Shown here: piece after piece, positions 9,450-19,298 of the stretch
Layout: every line of letters begins with the position of its first letter
Position numbering within the stretch: position 1 is the first letter of the stretch
DNA from: Rhodococcus sp. EPR-157
GTDB lineage: Bacteria > Actinomycetota > Actinomycetes > Mycobacteriales > Mycobacteriaceae
DNA: 42,559 bases
Reading direction: 5' to 3'
Assembly (NCBI RefSeq): GCF_001647195.1
Contig: NZ_LVCV01000367.1
Coordinates: 1 to 42,559 of the forward strand
Made by a program: the position numbers and the translations under genes
The notes under the pieces: generated by a model
What the model was told of the DNA's origin: nothing
The model's input: the letters and a program-made list of their open reading frames with translations, nothing else
Database searches by the model: none

Positions 9450-12400
9450 GTGGGCATCAAGGTCGCGCTGGAACACCGGACCAGCTATTCGTTCGATCGC
9501 ATGGTTCAGGTATATCCGCATGAGATCCGTTTGCGGCCGGCACCGCATTCGCGGACACCCATCGACGCTTACTCGTTGAAAATCGAGCCTGCTGAGCACT
9601 TCATCAACTGGCAGCAGGACGTTTTCGGCAACTTCCTGGCGCGTGTGGTGTTCCCGGAACGTACGGATCACATGTCCATCACCGTCGGTCTCGTAGCAGA
9701 CATGGCCGTCATCAATCCCTTGGATTTCTTCGTCGAGGACTGGGCCGAACACTTCGGTTTCGCGTACGAGAAGGCCGACCTTCCGGATCTGGAGCCGTAT
9801 CTGCGTCCGGTGGACGAAGGCGACGAGGGCACCGGGCCGGGGCCGGTCGTATCCGCGTGGGTCGAAAAACTCGAGGCTGCAGTCCGGGAACGCGGAGACA
9901 AGCTGCGCACCATCGACTTTCTGGTCATGGCGAATCAGGCCGTACTGGGTGACGTCGGTTACTCCGTTCGGATGGAGCCCGGTGTTCAGACCCCTGATCA
10001 CACCTTGACGACCGCCGTCGGATCCTGCCGCGACTCGGCCTGGCTGCTGGTGTCGATACTGCGGCAAATGGGGCTTGCCGCGCGATTCGTGTCCGGCTAT
10101 CTGGTGCAGTTGGCGTCGGATGTCAAGTCGCTCGACGGACCGTCGGGACCCGCTGCCGACTTCACCGATCTGCATGCCTGGACCGAGGTGTATCTCCCGG
10201 GAGCGGGTTGGGTCGGCATGGATCCGACGTCCGGTTTGTTCGCCGGTGAAGGCCACATCCCGCTGTCGGCGACTCCGCATCCGTCCACGGCGGCAGCCAT
10301 TTCCGGTGCGACGAGCAAGTGCAAGGCCGAGCTCGACTTTTCCAACACGGTCGTGCGGGTCCACGAGGACCCCAGGACAACGCTTCCGTACACACAGGAG
10401 CAGTGGGAGGCGATCAAGGCCACAGCCGCCGTTCTCGACGATCGAATGGACGCGCAGGACATCCGATTGACGGTCGGCGGTGAGCCGACCTTCGTTGCGA
10501 TCGAGAACCAGGACGCACCCGAGTGGAACACCACGGCCGACGGCCCGCACAAGCGGCTGCTGGCGTCGGCACTTGCGGAGCGACTGCGAACGATCTACGC
10601 ACCCGACGGGCTCGTTCAACGCAGCCAAGGCAAGTGGTATCCGGGTGAGCCGCTGCCGCGGTGGCAGGTCGGATTGTTCTGGCGCACCGACGGCGAATCA
10701 CTGTGGCGCGACTCGGATCTGATCGCCGATCCCTGGTTGGCAGAGGACGAGCGACCCGCCGCCGTCGATCCCTCGTCGTCCCGCGCTCTGGTGGAGAAGT
10801 TGGTCGAAGGGCTCGGTCTCCCGGTAGAACAGGCGCGGCCGGCATTCGAGGATCCACTGGTACGTCTCCTCGATCTCGTTCGGCAACCGTACGGTGACCC
10901 ACCTTCCGACGGTGACGACCTCGAACCGGGATCGGACTCGGCGGAAGCGCGGGCGGCGCTGTTGGCCAAACTCGACTCCACGACCGACGAACCGGCGGCG
11001 TTCGTGCTTCCGATCAGTCGAACGCCGGACGGCAGTGGTTGGCAGAGCGCCGACTGGACGCTCCGTCGTGGTCGAATCGTTCTGCTGGAAGGAGACTCGC
11101 CTGCAGGTCTTCGGCTACCACTGAACGCGATCTCCTGGACGGGTGGTCCGCCGGAGAACCCGGCAGATCCGACCGCGCCGAAGGAACCTCTGCCGAACCG
11201 GCAGATGACGCAGCGGCCGCCACGGCCGGTGGATCCCGTGGAGGCGCGTCACGCACGTCTGGTCGAATCCAATGCCGCTGCAGCAGGATCGGTCGGCGGA
11301 CACGACGTCACGGCCCTCGTGTCCGAGGTCCGTGACGGAATACTCCATGTGTTCATGCCGCCGATGAACCGTCTGGAAGACTTCCTCGAACTGGTAGAGC
11401 GCGTCGAGAACGCTGCCTCGGCGATCGACACTCCAGTTGTCATCGAAGGGTATGGACCGCCATCGGATCCGCGAATCCAGACCCTGACCGTCACACCGGA
11501 TCCGGGTGTCATCGAAGTCAACGTGCAACCGTCGTCGTCGTGGGCCGAGCAGAACGACCTGATGGAGACTCTGTATCGCGAGGCCCGGCTGTCACGATTG
11601 AGCACCGAGGGCTTCGACAACGACGGCACGACTCGGGGAACCGGTGGTGGCAACCACATCACGCTCGGCGGTATCACGCCGTCCGATTCGCCCGTCCTCC
11701 GTCGCCCGGACCTGCTCGTGTCGTTGCTGACGCACTGGCAGAGACACCCATCGCTGTCGTACCTTTTCTCGGGTCGCTTCATCGGCACCACCTCCCAGGC
11801 ACCCCGAGCCGACGAGGGACGCGAAGAGGCTCTTTACGAGCTCGAGGTCGCGTTCAGCGAGATCGAGCGCCTCACCGCGTCGGACCGTACGGCGTCGCCG
11901 TGGGTGGTGGATCGAGCTTTGCGTCACCTGCTCACCGACATCACCGGAAACACCCACCGCGCCGAATTCTGCGTCGACAAGCTCTACAGTCCCGACAGCA
12001 CGCGCGGCAGACTCGGATTGCTCGAACTCCGAGGATTCGAGATGCCACCGCACCACCAGATGGCCATGGTGCAGTCGCTTCTCGTTCGATCGCTGGTGTC
12101 GAGGTTCTGGGACACCCCGCTGAAGGCGCCTTTGATCCGCCACGGTGCCAACCTGCACGGCCGGTACATGTTGCCGCACTTCGTCATAGGCGACATCGGC
12201 CGGGTCGCGGAGGATCTTCGCGAGCACGGCATCGAGTTCGACACCAGCTGGCTGGACCCGTTCACCGAGTTCCGGTTTCCACGAATCGGCACCAGCGTGA
12301 TCGGCGACGCCGAGCTCGAGCTGCGCGGCGCCATCGAGCCGTGGAACACGCTCGGTGAGGAATCCACGTCCTCGGGAACTGCACGCTACGTCGACTCGTC

Positions 12401-12851
12401 CGTGGAGCGAATTCAGGTGAAGATCGCCGGTGCGGATGAGGGGCGCTACCTGGTGACTTGTAACGGTGTGCCCGTGCCCATGCTTCGGACCGATCGTCAG
12501 GACGTCCAGGTGGCAGGTGTCAGATACCGCGCCTGGCAGCCGCCGAGCGCGTTGCATCCGACCATCGAAGTCCAATCACCGCTTCGATTCGACCTCATAG
12601 AGAAGCAGACCGGTCGCGCCGTCGGAGGCTGCAGCTACCATGTGGTTCACCCTGGCGGCAGGTCCTACGACGGTCCTCCCGTGAATTCGGTGGAGGCCGA
12701 AGCGCGCCGCAACGGTCGGTTCGAGGAGGGTGGGTTCACCTCCGGCAAAGTGGACGTAGCAAGATTGCTCGAGATGCATGCTCGACAATCGATCGACGTC
12801 ACGGCTCCCGGAATGTTGGACCTTCGGCGCACGGGTGTGTACGCCAGGTAG
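9450..12851 (+). CDS. Transglutaminase-like peptidase fused to DUF2126 amidoligase-like domain (Rv2566-like)
   Basis: A 1133-residue cytoplasmic protein with two parts. Residues 1 to about 290 form a transglutaminase-like thiol peptidase: a beta-rich N-terminal domain (YSFDRMVQVYPHEIRLRPAP), then catalytic Cys193 in GSCRDSAWLL, His242 in DLHAWTEVYLPG and Asp258 in GMDPTSG. Residues about 330-1130 match DUF2126, beginning near DIRLTVGGEPTFV; this family has been predicted to be a COOH-NH2 ligase of the glutamine-synthetase-like fold. Length and layout match M. tuberculosis Rv2566. The GTG start follows TTAGGGG. The next two genes encode a circularly permuted ATP-grasp/alpha-E protein and a second transglutaminase, a combination predicted to make and trim a modified peptide. 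The actual substrate is unknown. Confidence 0.92.
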   Translation: MGIKVALEHRTSYSFDRMVQVYPHEIRLRPAPHSRTPIDAYSLKIEPAEHFINWQQDVFGNFLARVVFPERTDHMSITVGLVADMAVINPLDFFVEDWAEHFGFAYEKADLPDLEPYLRPVDEGDEGTGPGPVVSAWVEKLEAAVRERGDKLRTIDFLVMANQAVLGDVGYSVRMEPGVQTPDHTLTTAVGSCRDSAWLLVSILRQMGLAARFVSGYLVQLASDVKSLDGPSGPAADFTDLHAWTEVYLPGAGWVGMDPTSGLFAGEGHIPLSATPHPSTAAAISGATSKCKAELDFSNTVVRVHEDPRTTLPYTQEQWEAIKATAAVLDDRMDAQDIRLTVGGEPTFVAIENQDAPEWNTTADGPHKRLLASALAERLRTIYAPDGLVQRSQGKWYPGEPLPRWQVGLFWRTDGESLWRDSDLIADPWLAEDERPAAVDPSSSRALVEKLVEGLGLPVEQARPAFEDPLVRLLDLVRQPYGDPPSDGDDLEPGSDSAEARAALLAKLDSTTDEPAAFVLPISRTPDGSGWQSADWTLRRGRIVLLEGDSPAGLRLPLNAISWTGGPPENPADPTAPKEPLPNRQMTQRPPRPVDPVEARHARLVESNAAAAGSVGGHDVTALVSEVRDGILHVFMPPMNRLEDFLELVERVENAASAIDTPVVIEGYGPPSDPRIQTLTVTPDPGVIEVNVQPSSSWAEQNDLMETLYREARLSRLSTEGFDNDGTTRGTGGGNHITLGGITPSDSPVLRRPDLLVSLLTHWQRHPSLSYLFSGRFIGTTSQAPRADEGREEALYELEVAFSEIERLTASDRTASPWVVDRALRHLLTDITGNTHRAEFCVDKLYSPDSTRGRLGLLELRGFEMPPHHQMAMVQSLLVRSLVSRFWDTPLKAPLIRHGANLHGRYMLPHFVIGDIGRVAEDLREHGIEFDTSWLDPFTEFRFPRIGTSVIGDAELELRGAIEPWNTLGEESTSSGTARYVDSSVERIQVKIAGADEGRYLVTCNGVPVPMLRTDRQDVQVAGVRYRAWQPPSALHPTIEVQSPLRFDLIEKQTGRAVGGCSYHVVHPGGRSYDGPPVNSVEAEARRNGRFEEGGFTSGKVDVARLLEMHARQSIDVTAPGMLDLRRTGVYAR

Positions 12852-13023
12852 TGGTGGCGCGATCGAACAACGAGTCGGACACGGTGACGACCACCGGCTA
12901 CTTCCGTGAAACCACCGTTCGGTGACCGGTAGCAGTCGTCAGTCGCCCGACGGAAGGAATGACGACTCGATGGTGCCCGTGGATGCGGTGGACTACGGCA
13001 CGGCCGCCGGGGGAGGTGACTCC

Positions 13024-15651
13024 GTGACGTCTCAGCAGAGGCCCGTGGATGCGCTTGCCTCGTATCGCAATCGAACTGGGGCCCTCCCCGGTGGCGGCCG
13101 CCGTCACGACGAGCTGCTCGCCGCCGACGGTTCCGTCCGCCCGCACTGGGCGGAGCTGGTCGCCGGCCTCGAAAAGTCGGGGCGAGGCGGCGAGCGTGCT
13201 CTGCAGTCGCGAGTACGCGGCCTCGTCGATGATCACGGAATTACCTACAACCCGATCCCGGCAGACGGCTCGGACAGTGTCCCCGCCCCGGTGCGGTGGG
13301 GCCTCGATGGGATTCCACTGGTTCTCGGTGCCGACGATTGGGACGCTCTCGAACCAGGTCTCGTGCAACGTTCCAGGCTGCTGGACGCCCTGCTGACAGA
13401 CCTGTACGGGCCGATGAACACTGTTGCGAAAGGCTTGATCCCGCCGGCTCTGGTGTTCGGCGATCCCGGTTACATCCGTGAGGCGCACGGCATCACCATT
13501 CCTGGGCCGCGGCAGCTGTTCATCCATGCTGCCGACGTGGGTCGAGGTGCCGACGGTCGTTTTCGCGTCGTCGCGGACCGGACTCAGGCACCATCGGGTA
13601 TCGGATATGCCCTCGCGGATCGACGGGTGATGTCGCGAGCAACTCCGGAGCTGTTCCAGGACACCAACCCGCGGCCACTGTCGACGTTCGCACGCGCAGT
13701 GCGACTGGCACTGATCGATGCGGCTCCGGCTGCGGCCGAGGATCCTGTCGTTGTCGTGCTCAGCCCTGGATCTCACTCCGAGACCGCCTTCGATCAGGCC
13801 TACCTTGCGACCGTTCTCGGCTTTCCCCTCGTGGAGAACGCAGATCTGGTCGTTCGCGACGGCTGCCTGTGGATGCGATCGCTCGGCAAGCTTCGTCGTG
13901 TGGACGTCGTTCTCCGTCGAGTCGACGCCGAATTCACCGATCCACTCGACCTGCGACCGGACTCCAGGTTGGGGGTCGTAGGTCTGGTGGAGGTTCTGCG
14001 ACGCGGCGCGGTCAGCGTGGTCAACACCCTCGGCAGCGGAGTCCTCGAAAGCCCTGCGCTTCCGCCGCTGCTACCGGCGCTGTGTCGGGCGCTTCTCGAC
14101 GAGGATCTGCTTCTGGAATCGACACCTGCGACCTGGGGTGGGGAACCGCACGGGGTGTCTCGGCTTGTTTCGCGAATGAGATCACTCGTGTTCCGATCGG
14201 TCACCACTCGCGAGACCGTTGTGGGACACGACCTGGACAACGCAGCTGCGGACGCGTTTGCCGGACGTCTTCGAGCGCAACCGTGGACGTGGGTCGGACA
14301 GGAGGTGCCCGAGTTCTCCGTCGCACCGGCGGGGTCTGGATTCGGCGGCACCATGGGTGCTGCCGAGGTGGGAATCAGGCTGTTCAGCGTCGCTCAGCGC
14401 GCGGGATACATGCCGATGAACGGTGGGCTGGGGCAGGTGCTCGTCACATCACCGGTTGCCGAGCCGTTGATCACGGTCGCGTCGAAAGACGTGTGGGTAC
14501 GTTCGGCGGAACGGGTTACTCCTGCGGATTCGGCTCCGCATACGCCGCCTGCATCCGCCGAGGAGCTGCCGCACTACGCGGCGGCGTCGAACGTCGACGT
14601 GGTCAGTTCTCCTCGTGTACTCGGAGACCTGTTCTGGTTCGGTCGCTACAGCGAACGTGCCGAGGACATGACTCGTCTTCTCATCGCCGCGCGCGAGCGA
14701 CACCAGGACTACCGTTCTATGCCGTGGCTCGACGGCAGCGACAGTCTCCCGATTCTCCTCGAGGCCGTGACTCGCGTCTCGGGCGCGGGACCGGGGTTCC
14801 TGGTCGAGGACACCAGGGCCGATGCGGTGACCGAGTTCCGATCGCTGACACTCTCGATAGACCGCCTCGGATCGGTTGCGCAGTCCGTGGATCGACTTCA
14901 ACAGGCTGCCCGGGGCGTTCGCGACCAGCTCTCCAACGACACCTGGGCAGTTCTGAGCCGTATCGATACTGCGTTGGACGAATTGTCGGGCTCCAGTGCC
15001 GCCGACGGCGCGCAACTCGCCGCGACTCAGTCGGCCGTGCTGCGAGGACTTCTGTCGCTGTCCGGTCTCGCGGCGGAATCGATGGTGCGCGACCCAGGGT
15101 GGTATCTGATGGACTGCGGCAGGCGGATCGAGCGAGGTCTGCAACTGACCGCGCTGCTGTCGGCAACGCTCAGCCACGCGCTGACACCGTCGACCGAACA
15201 GGCAGTCATCGATTCGGTGCTGTCGGCCGCCGAGTCATCGGTCATCTACCGTCGCCGCAACCGCGGTCGGGCCCGGCCTGCAGCAGTCGCCCAACTGCTG
15301 CTGTTCGACGAGGGCAACCCGCGCTCACTCGTCTATCAGCTCACCCGCATCAAGGACGATCTCGTTGCACTGCCCGATGCGTCGGGAACCTCCCGCGGTG
15401 AGAAACTCGTCGAGCAGATCGCAGTTCGGCTGCGGCGCGTCGACCCAGGTGACCTGGAATCGGTCGACGCCTCCGGCAGGCGCGTCGAACTGATCGAACT
15501 GGTCGACGGTATTCACCGACAACTCGAGGAGCTCTCCCGCGTCGTTCTCGCCACGCACATGGTCCTGCCAGGCGGTACACAACCACTGTGGGGCACGGTC
15601 GGCAGGCGGCAGAAGCAACGTAACGGGACGCAGAACGGTGGCCGGGCATGA
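13024..15651 (+). CDS. Circularly permuted ATP-grasp + alpha-E domain protein (Rv2567-like)
   Basis: A predicted ATP-dependent carboxylate-amine ligase fused to a helical alpha-E domain, 875 residues from this start. The N-terminal 500 or so residues carry circularly permuted ATP-grasp (type 2) features: GLDGIPLVLGADDW, LFGDPGYIREAHG-like and VVLSPGSHSETAFDQAYLA stretches, then VVNTLGSGVLESPAL and the late ARG-type element GYMPMNGGLGQVL. From about residue 540 the alpha-E domain begins with SPRVLGDLFWFGRYSERAEDM, followed by long helices. The start is uncertain: GTG at 13024 has GGGGGAGGTG seven bases upstream, while an ATG at 12970 would add 18 residues. The stop overlaps the next ATG by four bases, so the two proteins are probably made together. 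Confidence 0.91.
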   Translation: MTSQQRPVDALASYRNRTGALPGGGRRHDELLAADGSVRPHWAELVAGLEKSGRGGERALQSRVRGLVDDHGITYNPIPADGSDSVPAPVRWGLDGIPLVLGADDWDALEPGLVQRSRLLDALLTDLYGPMNTVAKGLIPPALVFGDPGYIREAHGITIPGPRQLFIHAADVGRGADGRFRVVADRTQAPSGIGYALADRRVMSRATPELFQDTNPRPLSTFARAVRLALIDAAPAAAEDPVVVVLSPGSHSETAFDQAYLATVLGFPLVENADLVVRDGCLWMRSLGKLRRVDVVLRRVDAEFTDPLDLRPDSRLGVVGLVEVLRRGAVSVVNTLGSGVLESPALPPLLPALCRALLDEDLLLESTPATWGGEPHGVSRLVSRMRSLVFRSVTTRETVVGHDLDNAAADAFAGRLRAQPWTWVGQEVPEFSVAPAGSGFGGTMGAAEVGIRLFSVAQRAGYMPMNGGLGQVLVTSPVAEPLITVASKDVWVRSAERVTPADSAPHTPPASAEELPHYAAASNVDVVSSPRVLGDLFWFGRYSERAEDMTRLLIAARERHQDYRSMPWLDGSDSLPILLEAVTRVSGAGPGFLVEDTRADAVTEFRSLTLSIDRLGSVAQSVDRLQQAARGVRDQLSNDTWAVLSRIDTALDELSGSSAADGAQLAATQSAVLRGLLSLSGLAAESMVRDPGWYLMDCGRRIERGLQLTALLSATLSHALTPSTEQAVIDSVLSAAESSVIYRRRNRGRARPAAVAQLLLFDEGNPRSLVYQLTRIKDDLVALPDASGTSRGEKLVEQIAVRLRRVDPGDLESVDASGRRVELIELVDGIHRQLEELSRVVLATHMVLPGGTQPLWGTVGRRQKQRNGTQNGGRA

Positions 15652-16544
15652 GCAGGCGCTATCGCATTCGGCACATCACCACCTACACCTACTCGGATCG
15701 AGTGACCTCGTCCTACGGCCGCGGGTTCCTCGCGCCGCGCGAGTTCGACGGCCAGCGATGCCTCGACAAGTCGGTGGATGTCGAACCGGCACCGACCGAT
15801 CAGTCCTTCGGGGTGGACGTCTACGGCAACGAGGACGTCTATTTCCATGTCAACACAGACCACGAGAAGCTCGTCGTCACCGCGGACTCGGTCGTCGAAG
15901 TCGATGCACCGAACGAGGCAGATCGACTCCTGGGCGCCAACACACCGTGGGAAGTGGCAAGACCGCAGGCGCCGGGTGACTACACAGCCAACGGTAGCCG
16001 GGCGGCAGCGGTCGAATTCGTTCTCGATCTCGTCTCACCCGAGATCACCGACGCAGTCGTCGACTACGCCGCCGCCAGTTTCGCACCGGGTCGTCCGCTG
16101 CGGGATGTCGTCGTGGATTTGACGCATCGCATCTTCACGGACTTCACCTATCAGTCGGGGTCGACGACCGTCTCGACCAAGGTGGCCGACGTGCTGGAAG
16201 CCCGATCGGGAGTGTGTCAGGACTTCGCGCGGCTGGCGATCGCGTGCTTACGGTCGAAGGGACTGGCAGCGCGGTACGTCTCCGGCTACCTCGCGACCGA
16301 ACCACCCCCCGGCAAGGAAAGAATGATCGGCGTCGACGCCACCCACGCGTGGGCCGCGGTGTGGACCCCCGAGGACAAGTGGCTCGCGTTCGACCCGACC
16401 AACGACCAACTCGTCGACGAGCGCTACGCGACGGTGGCCTGGGGTCGCGACTACGCCGATGTGCCGCCGCTGCGTGGCGTCATCTACACCGAGGCGGAGG
16501 AGAGCACTATTTCGGTGTCCGTGGATGTAGCGCCGATCTCATGA
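15648..16544 (+). CDS. Transglutaminase-like peptidase (Rv2569c-like)
   Basis: A 298-residue thiol peptidase of the bacterial transglutaminase-like type. The N-terminal beta domain starts RYRIRHITTYTYSDRVTSSYG, typical of this group. The papain-like triad is visible as Cys190 in SGVCQDFARLAIA, His233 in VDATHAWAAVW and Asp249 in AFDPTND. The ATG overlaps the ATP-grasp/alpha-E stop (ATGA), evidence for co-translation. In mycobacteria the homologue stands beside the same partners. In the published prediction for such clusters, the transglutaminase domain hydrolyses or transfers amide bonds made by the neighbouring ligases. No signal peptide is visible, so it should act in the cytoplasm. Substrate unknown. 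Confidence 0.92.
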   Translation: MSRRYRIRHITTYTYSDRVTSSYGRGFLAPREFDGQRCLDKSVDVEPAPTDQSFGVDVYGNEDVYFHVNTDHEKLVVTADSVVEVDAPNEADRLLGANTPWEVARPQAPGDYTANGSRAAAVEFVLDLVSPEITDAVVDYAAASFAPGRPLRDVVVDLTHRIFTDFTYQSGSTTVSTKVADVLEARSGVCQDFARLAIACLRSKGLAARYVSGYLATEPPPGKERMIGVDATHAWAAVWTPEDKWLAFDPTNDQLVDERYATVAWGRDYADVPPLRGVIYTEAEESTISVSVDVAPIS

Positions 16545-16667
16545 TGTGTGTCGGGAGGTAGTCCCCACCGCCGTGACGAAATCGGTATCTACGTTTCCCC
16601 AGTTCGGTCCGAAAATGGTGGGTGACACTGCCCAGTCCGTCGTACCTACCGGGTACCTTGGAGTCCG

Positions 16668-17837
16668 ATGACCGCAACATTGGCAGACCCTGTCTCAGAG
16701 GTAGTAGCCGCCGCTCAGCTGCTACTCACCAGGCGAACCGGCGCACCCGTCACGTTGGTTGATCCCGTCGACCTCGGAGGAAGTGGCCAGGCAACCGTTC
16801 TCCGTGTTCGCGTGTCGGAAAATCCGTTCCAGCTTCCGCGGACCCTGGTGATCAAGCAGGTACGCGACGCAACCGACGAGTCGGCGCCGGGTGCCGAGAT
16901 CGGCGGTCCGTCCGCGTTTCTTCGAGAGGCTGCGTCCTACCAGTTCGCCAACGCACTGGCCACCGACAGCAGGCCAGGACCGGAATTGCTTGCCTACGAT
17001 CTCAAAGCCCGATTGCTCGTTCTCAGCGACCTGGGTGATGCGAGTCCGATCACCGCGTTGCTGAAACACTCGGATGCGGCGTCGGTGACCAATTCGTTGA
17101 TGGCGATGGCGCAGGCGCTCGGGCGAATGCACGCCGCGACGGTCGGCCGAGAAGACGATTTCGCGGCGCTGTTGCGCCGGGTGGGCCTCCCCGATTCGGC
17201 CGACGGAATTTCGGCGCAGATCCCCGACGCGCTGGCAGTGGTGCCTCGGATGCTTGCGGACGACCTCGGCGTCGACCACATGCCCGATGCGTTGCTCGAA
17301 CGCGTCGCGCGCAGCGGGAGACTGTTTGCGCACGGCGCATTCCGCGCGTTCAGCCCATCGGATCTGTGCCCGGACAACATCATCGTCAACGAAGAGGGCG
17401 TGAGATTCCTCGACTACGAGTGGGGCGGGTTCCGGGACGCCACCCTGGACATCACCTACGCCCTCGCTTCGTTCCCCGGATGTCTGTGTCATTTCGACCT
17501 GTCGGCCGCTCGCGCCCAAGCGATGATCGACGCGTGGCGTTCCGAAGTGGTCGGAATCTGGCCGCACCTCGCCGATGACACCGTGCTGGCAACCAAGATA
17601 TTGGACGCCCAGCTGATCTGGGTGTGGCTCACCACGTACTGGTTCCTGCCGAACAATCACACACGCATCGCTGCGGCACGTGCCCATCACCTGTCCGTTC
17701 CGCGTTCGGATGCACTCATCTCGAGGTGGACCGTTCTGGTAGATCAAGCCACGCGAACCGGGGGATTCCGACGTCGCGGCATTCGCGGCGCGCGTCGTGC
17801 TGGCCCTGGAGAAGAAATGGGAACACTGACCCTGTGA
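16668..17837 (+). CDS. Phosphotransferase-fold (APH-like) protein of unknown substrate
   Basis: A 389-residue protein with an aminoglycoside/choline-kinase-like fold. The N-lobe shows TLVIKQV with a candidate ATP-binding Lys and [10 protein letters not shown] with a candidate partner Glu. The catalytic loop reads [13 protein letters not shown]: Asp and Asn are spaced as in the HxDxxxxN motif, but the usual His is Ser. [11 protein letters not shown] supplies the metal-binding Asp. A kinase activity is therefore plausible but not assured. The last 30 residues are basic and Gly/Arg-rich. The ATG has GGAG four bases upstream, and a TACCTT -10-like hexamer (16654-16659) lies eight bases before it, so a nearly leaderless message is possible. 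Its stop overlaps the rarA start by four bases. Confidence 0.8.
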   Translation: MTATLADPVSEVVAAAQLLLTRRTGAPVTLVDPVDLGGSGQATVLRVRVSENPFQLPRTLVIKQVRDATDESAPGAEIGGPSAFLREAASYQFANALATDSRPGPELLAYDLKARLLVLSDLGDASPITALLKHSDAASVTNSLMAMAQALGRMHAATVGREDDFAALLRRVGLPDSADGISAQIPDALAVVPRMLADDLGVDHMPDALLERVARSGRLFAHGAFRAFSPSDLCPDNIIVNEEGVRFLDYEWGGFRDATLDITYALASFPGCLCHFDLSAARAQAMIDAWRSEVVGIWPHLADDTVLATKILDAQLIWVWLTTYWFLPNNHTRIAAARAHHLSVPRSDALISRWTVLVDQATRTGGFRRRGIRGARRAGPGEEMGTLTL

Positions 17838-19234
17838 GCAGAGGTTTCGGAGCCGGATTCGACGAAGACGCAGACGAGCACGGCCTGTTCGACGCTCCCG
17901 ACAACACGACCGACGATTCGACCGACAGTGACGGACCAGCGGCACATTCGCGTCCGTATGTTCGCCCGGAAGCCCCGTTGGCGGTGCGGATGCGTCCGAC
18001 GACGCTCGACGAGGTCGTCGGGCAGAGTCATCTATTGGCACCTGGTGCACCACTTCGACGGCTCGTGGACGGTTCGGGTGCGTCCTCGGTGATGCTCTAC
18101 GGCCCTCCTGGAACCGGCAAGACGACGTTGGCATCGCTGATCTCCGGGGCCACCGGACGCAAGTTCGAAGCGCTCTCGGCGCTGTCGGCCGGGGTGAAGG
18201 AGGTGCGAGGTGTCATCGATCTGGCTCGTCGACGCCTCACCGCAGGCGAGCAGACCGTGCTGTTCATCGACGAAGTGCACCGTTTCTCCAAGACACAGCA
18301 GGATGCGCTACTTGCCGCGGTAGAGAACCGGATCGTTCTTCTGGTCGCAGCGACGACCGCACACCCGACGTCCTCGGTAGTCTCACCGCTGCTGTCTCGT
18401 TCGCTCGTGTTGCAGCTGCAGCCCCTGAGCTCCGCGGACATCGAAGTTCTGCTCACCCGCGCGGCCAACGATCCTCGGGGCCTGGACGGTGCGGTGTCGA
18501 TCGCCGAGGATGCGATGGAACATCTGGTGCGGCTCGCTGCCGGAGATGCCCGACGCGCACTGACCGCACTGGAAGCCGCCGCCGGAGCGGCAACCGGACC
18601 GACACTCGACTTGGCGACGGTCGAAGCGAGTGTCGACAAAGCAGCGGTCCGCTACGACCGCGACGGCTACCAGCACTACGACGTGATCAGTGCGTTCATC
18701 AAGTCGATCCGCGGCTCCGACGTCGACGCCGCATTGCACTACCTGGCGCGCATGATCACAGCGGGCGAGGACCCTCGTTTCATCGCCAGGCGGCTCGTTG
18801 TGCACGCCAGCGAAGACGTCGGCATGGCAGATCCCACAGCACTGCAGACCGCGACCGCAGCGGCGACCGCAGTTCAGATGATCGGTATGCCCGAAGCTCG
18901 GCTGGCACTGGCGCAGGCGACCATTCACCTGGCGACGGCGCCCAAATCCGGAGCCGTCATCGCTGCTCTCGGTGCAGCCATGGCCGACGTGTCCGCGGGA
19001 AAGTCAGGTGCAGTCCCACCGCACCTGCGCGACGGTCACTACAAGGGAGCCGAAGGTCTCGGCAATGCTGTCGGATACAAGTACCCCCACAACGATCCAG
19101 GTGGGGTGCTGAGGCAGCAGTATCCACCCGACGAACTCATCGGCGTCGACTACTACGTGCCGACCGATCACGGCGTCGAACGCGAGATCGGCCCCAGAGT
19201 GGGCAAGCTCCGTCGAATCGTCCGGGGTAGCTGA
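17834..19234 (+). CDS. rarA: Replication-associated recombination protein A (AAA+ ATPase)
   Basis: A clamp-loader-like AAA+ ATPase acting at stalled replication forks (RarA/MgsA/WRNIP1 family), 466 residues. Walker A GPPGTGKT is at 90-97 and Walker B FIDEVH has Asp146-Glu147. AARR-type sensor segments and a C-terminal tetramerisation region ([31 protein letters not shown] in part) match the family. The start is GTG at 17834, overlapping the upstream stop as GTGA; the frame is open further upstream but there it overlaps the phosphotransferase gene. The first 45 residues are an acidic, probably disordered tail with a short HGLFD motif (16-20) that could bind the beta clamp. No LexA-like box was seen directly upstream. 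Confidence 0.95.
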   Translation: MSRGFGAGFDEDADEHGLFDAPDNTTDDSTDSDGPAAHSRPYVRPEAPLAVRMRPTTLDEVVGQSHLLAPGAPLRRLVDGSGASSVMLYGPPGTGKTTLASLISGATGRKFEALSALSAGVKEVRGVIDLARRRLTAGEQTVLFIDEVHRFSKTQQDALLAAVENRIVLLVAATTAHPTSSVVSPLLSRSLVLQLQPLSSADIEVLLTRAANDPRGLDGAVSIAEDAMEHLVRLAAGDARRALTALEAAAGAATGPTLDLATVEASVDKAAVRYDRDGYQHYDVISAFIKSIRGSDVDAALHYLARMITAGEDPRFIARRLVVHASEDVGMADPTALQTATAAATAVQMIGMPEARLALAQATIHLATAPKSGAVIAALGAAMADVSAGKSGAVPPHLRDGHYKGAEGLGNAVGYKYPHNDPGGVLRQQYPPDELIGVDYYVPTDHGVEREIGPRVGKLRRIVRGS

Positions 19235-19286
19235 GCGTGGATCGCCGCCGTTCGTGGGGACTGCACGAGGCGTAGCCGGCGCGCGT

Positions 19287-19292
19287 TAACCT
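19287..19292 (+). promoter_or_regulatory. Candidate -10 element of alaS, leaderless start
   Basis: TAACCT fits the actinobacterial TANNNT -10 pattern, and the first base of the alaS GTG is seven bases past its end, exactly where transcription should begin. No Shine-Dalgarno sequence precedes the GTG. Together this suggests a leaderless mRNA. No convincing -35 hexamer is visible, which is common for extended or A/T-weak actinobacterial promoters. Confidence 0.45.
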
Positions 19293-19298
19293 GTACCA

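Noticed and set aside
13869-15401. A 510-codon plus-strand frame inside the ATP-grasp/alpha-E gene
   Set aside because: Arg/Gly/Ser-rich shadow in another frame; the real gene there has clear domain motifs.
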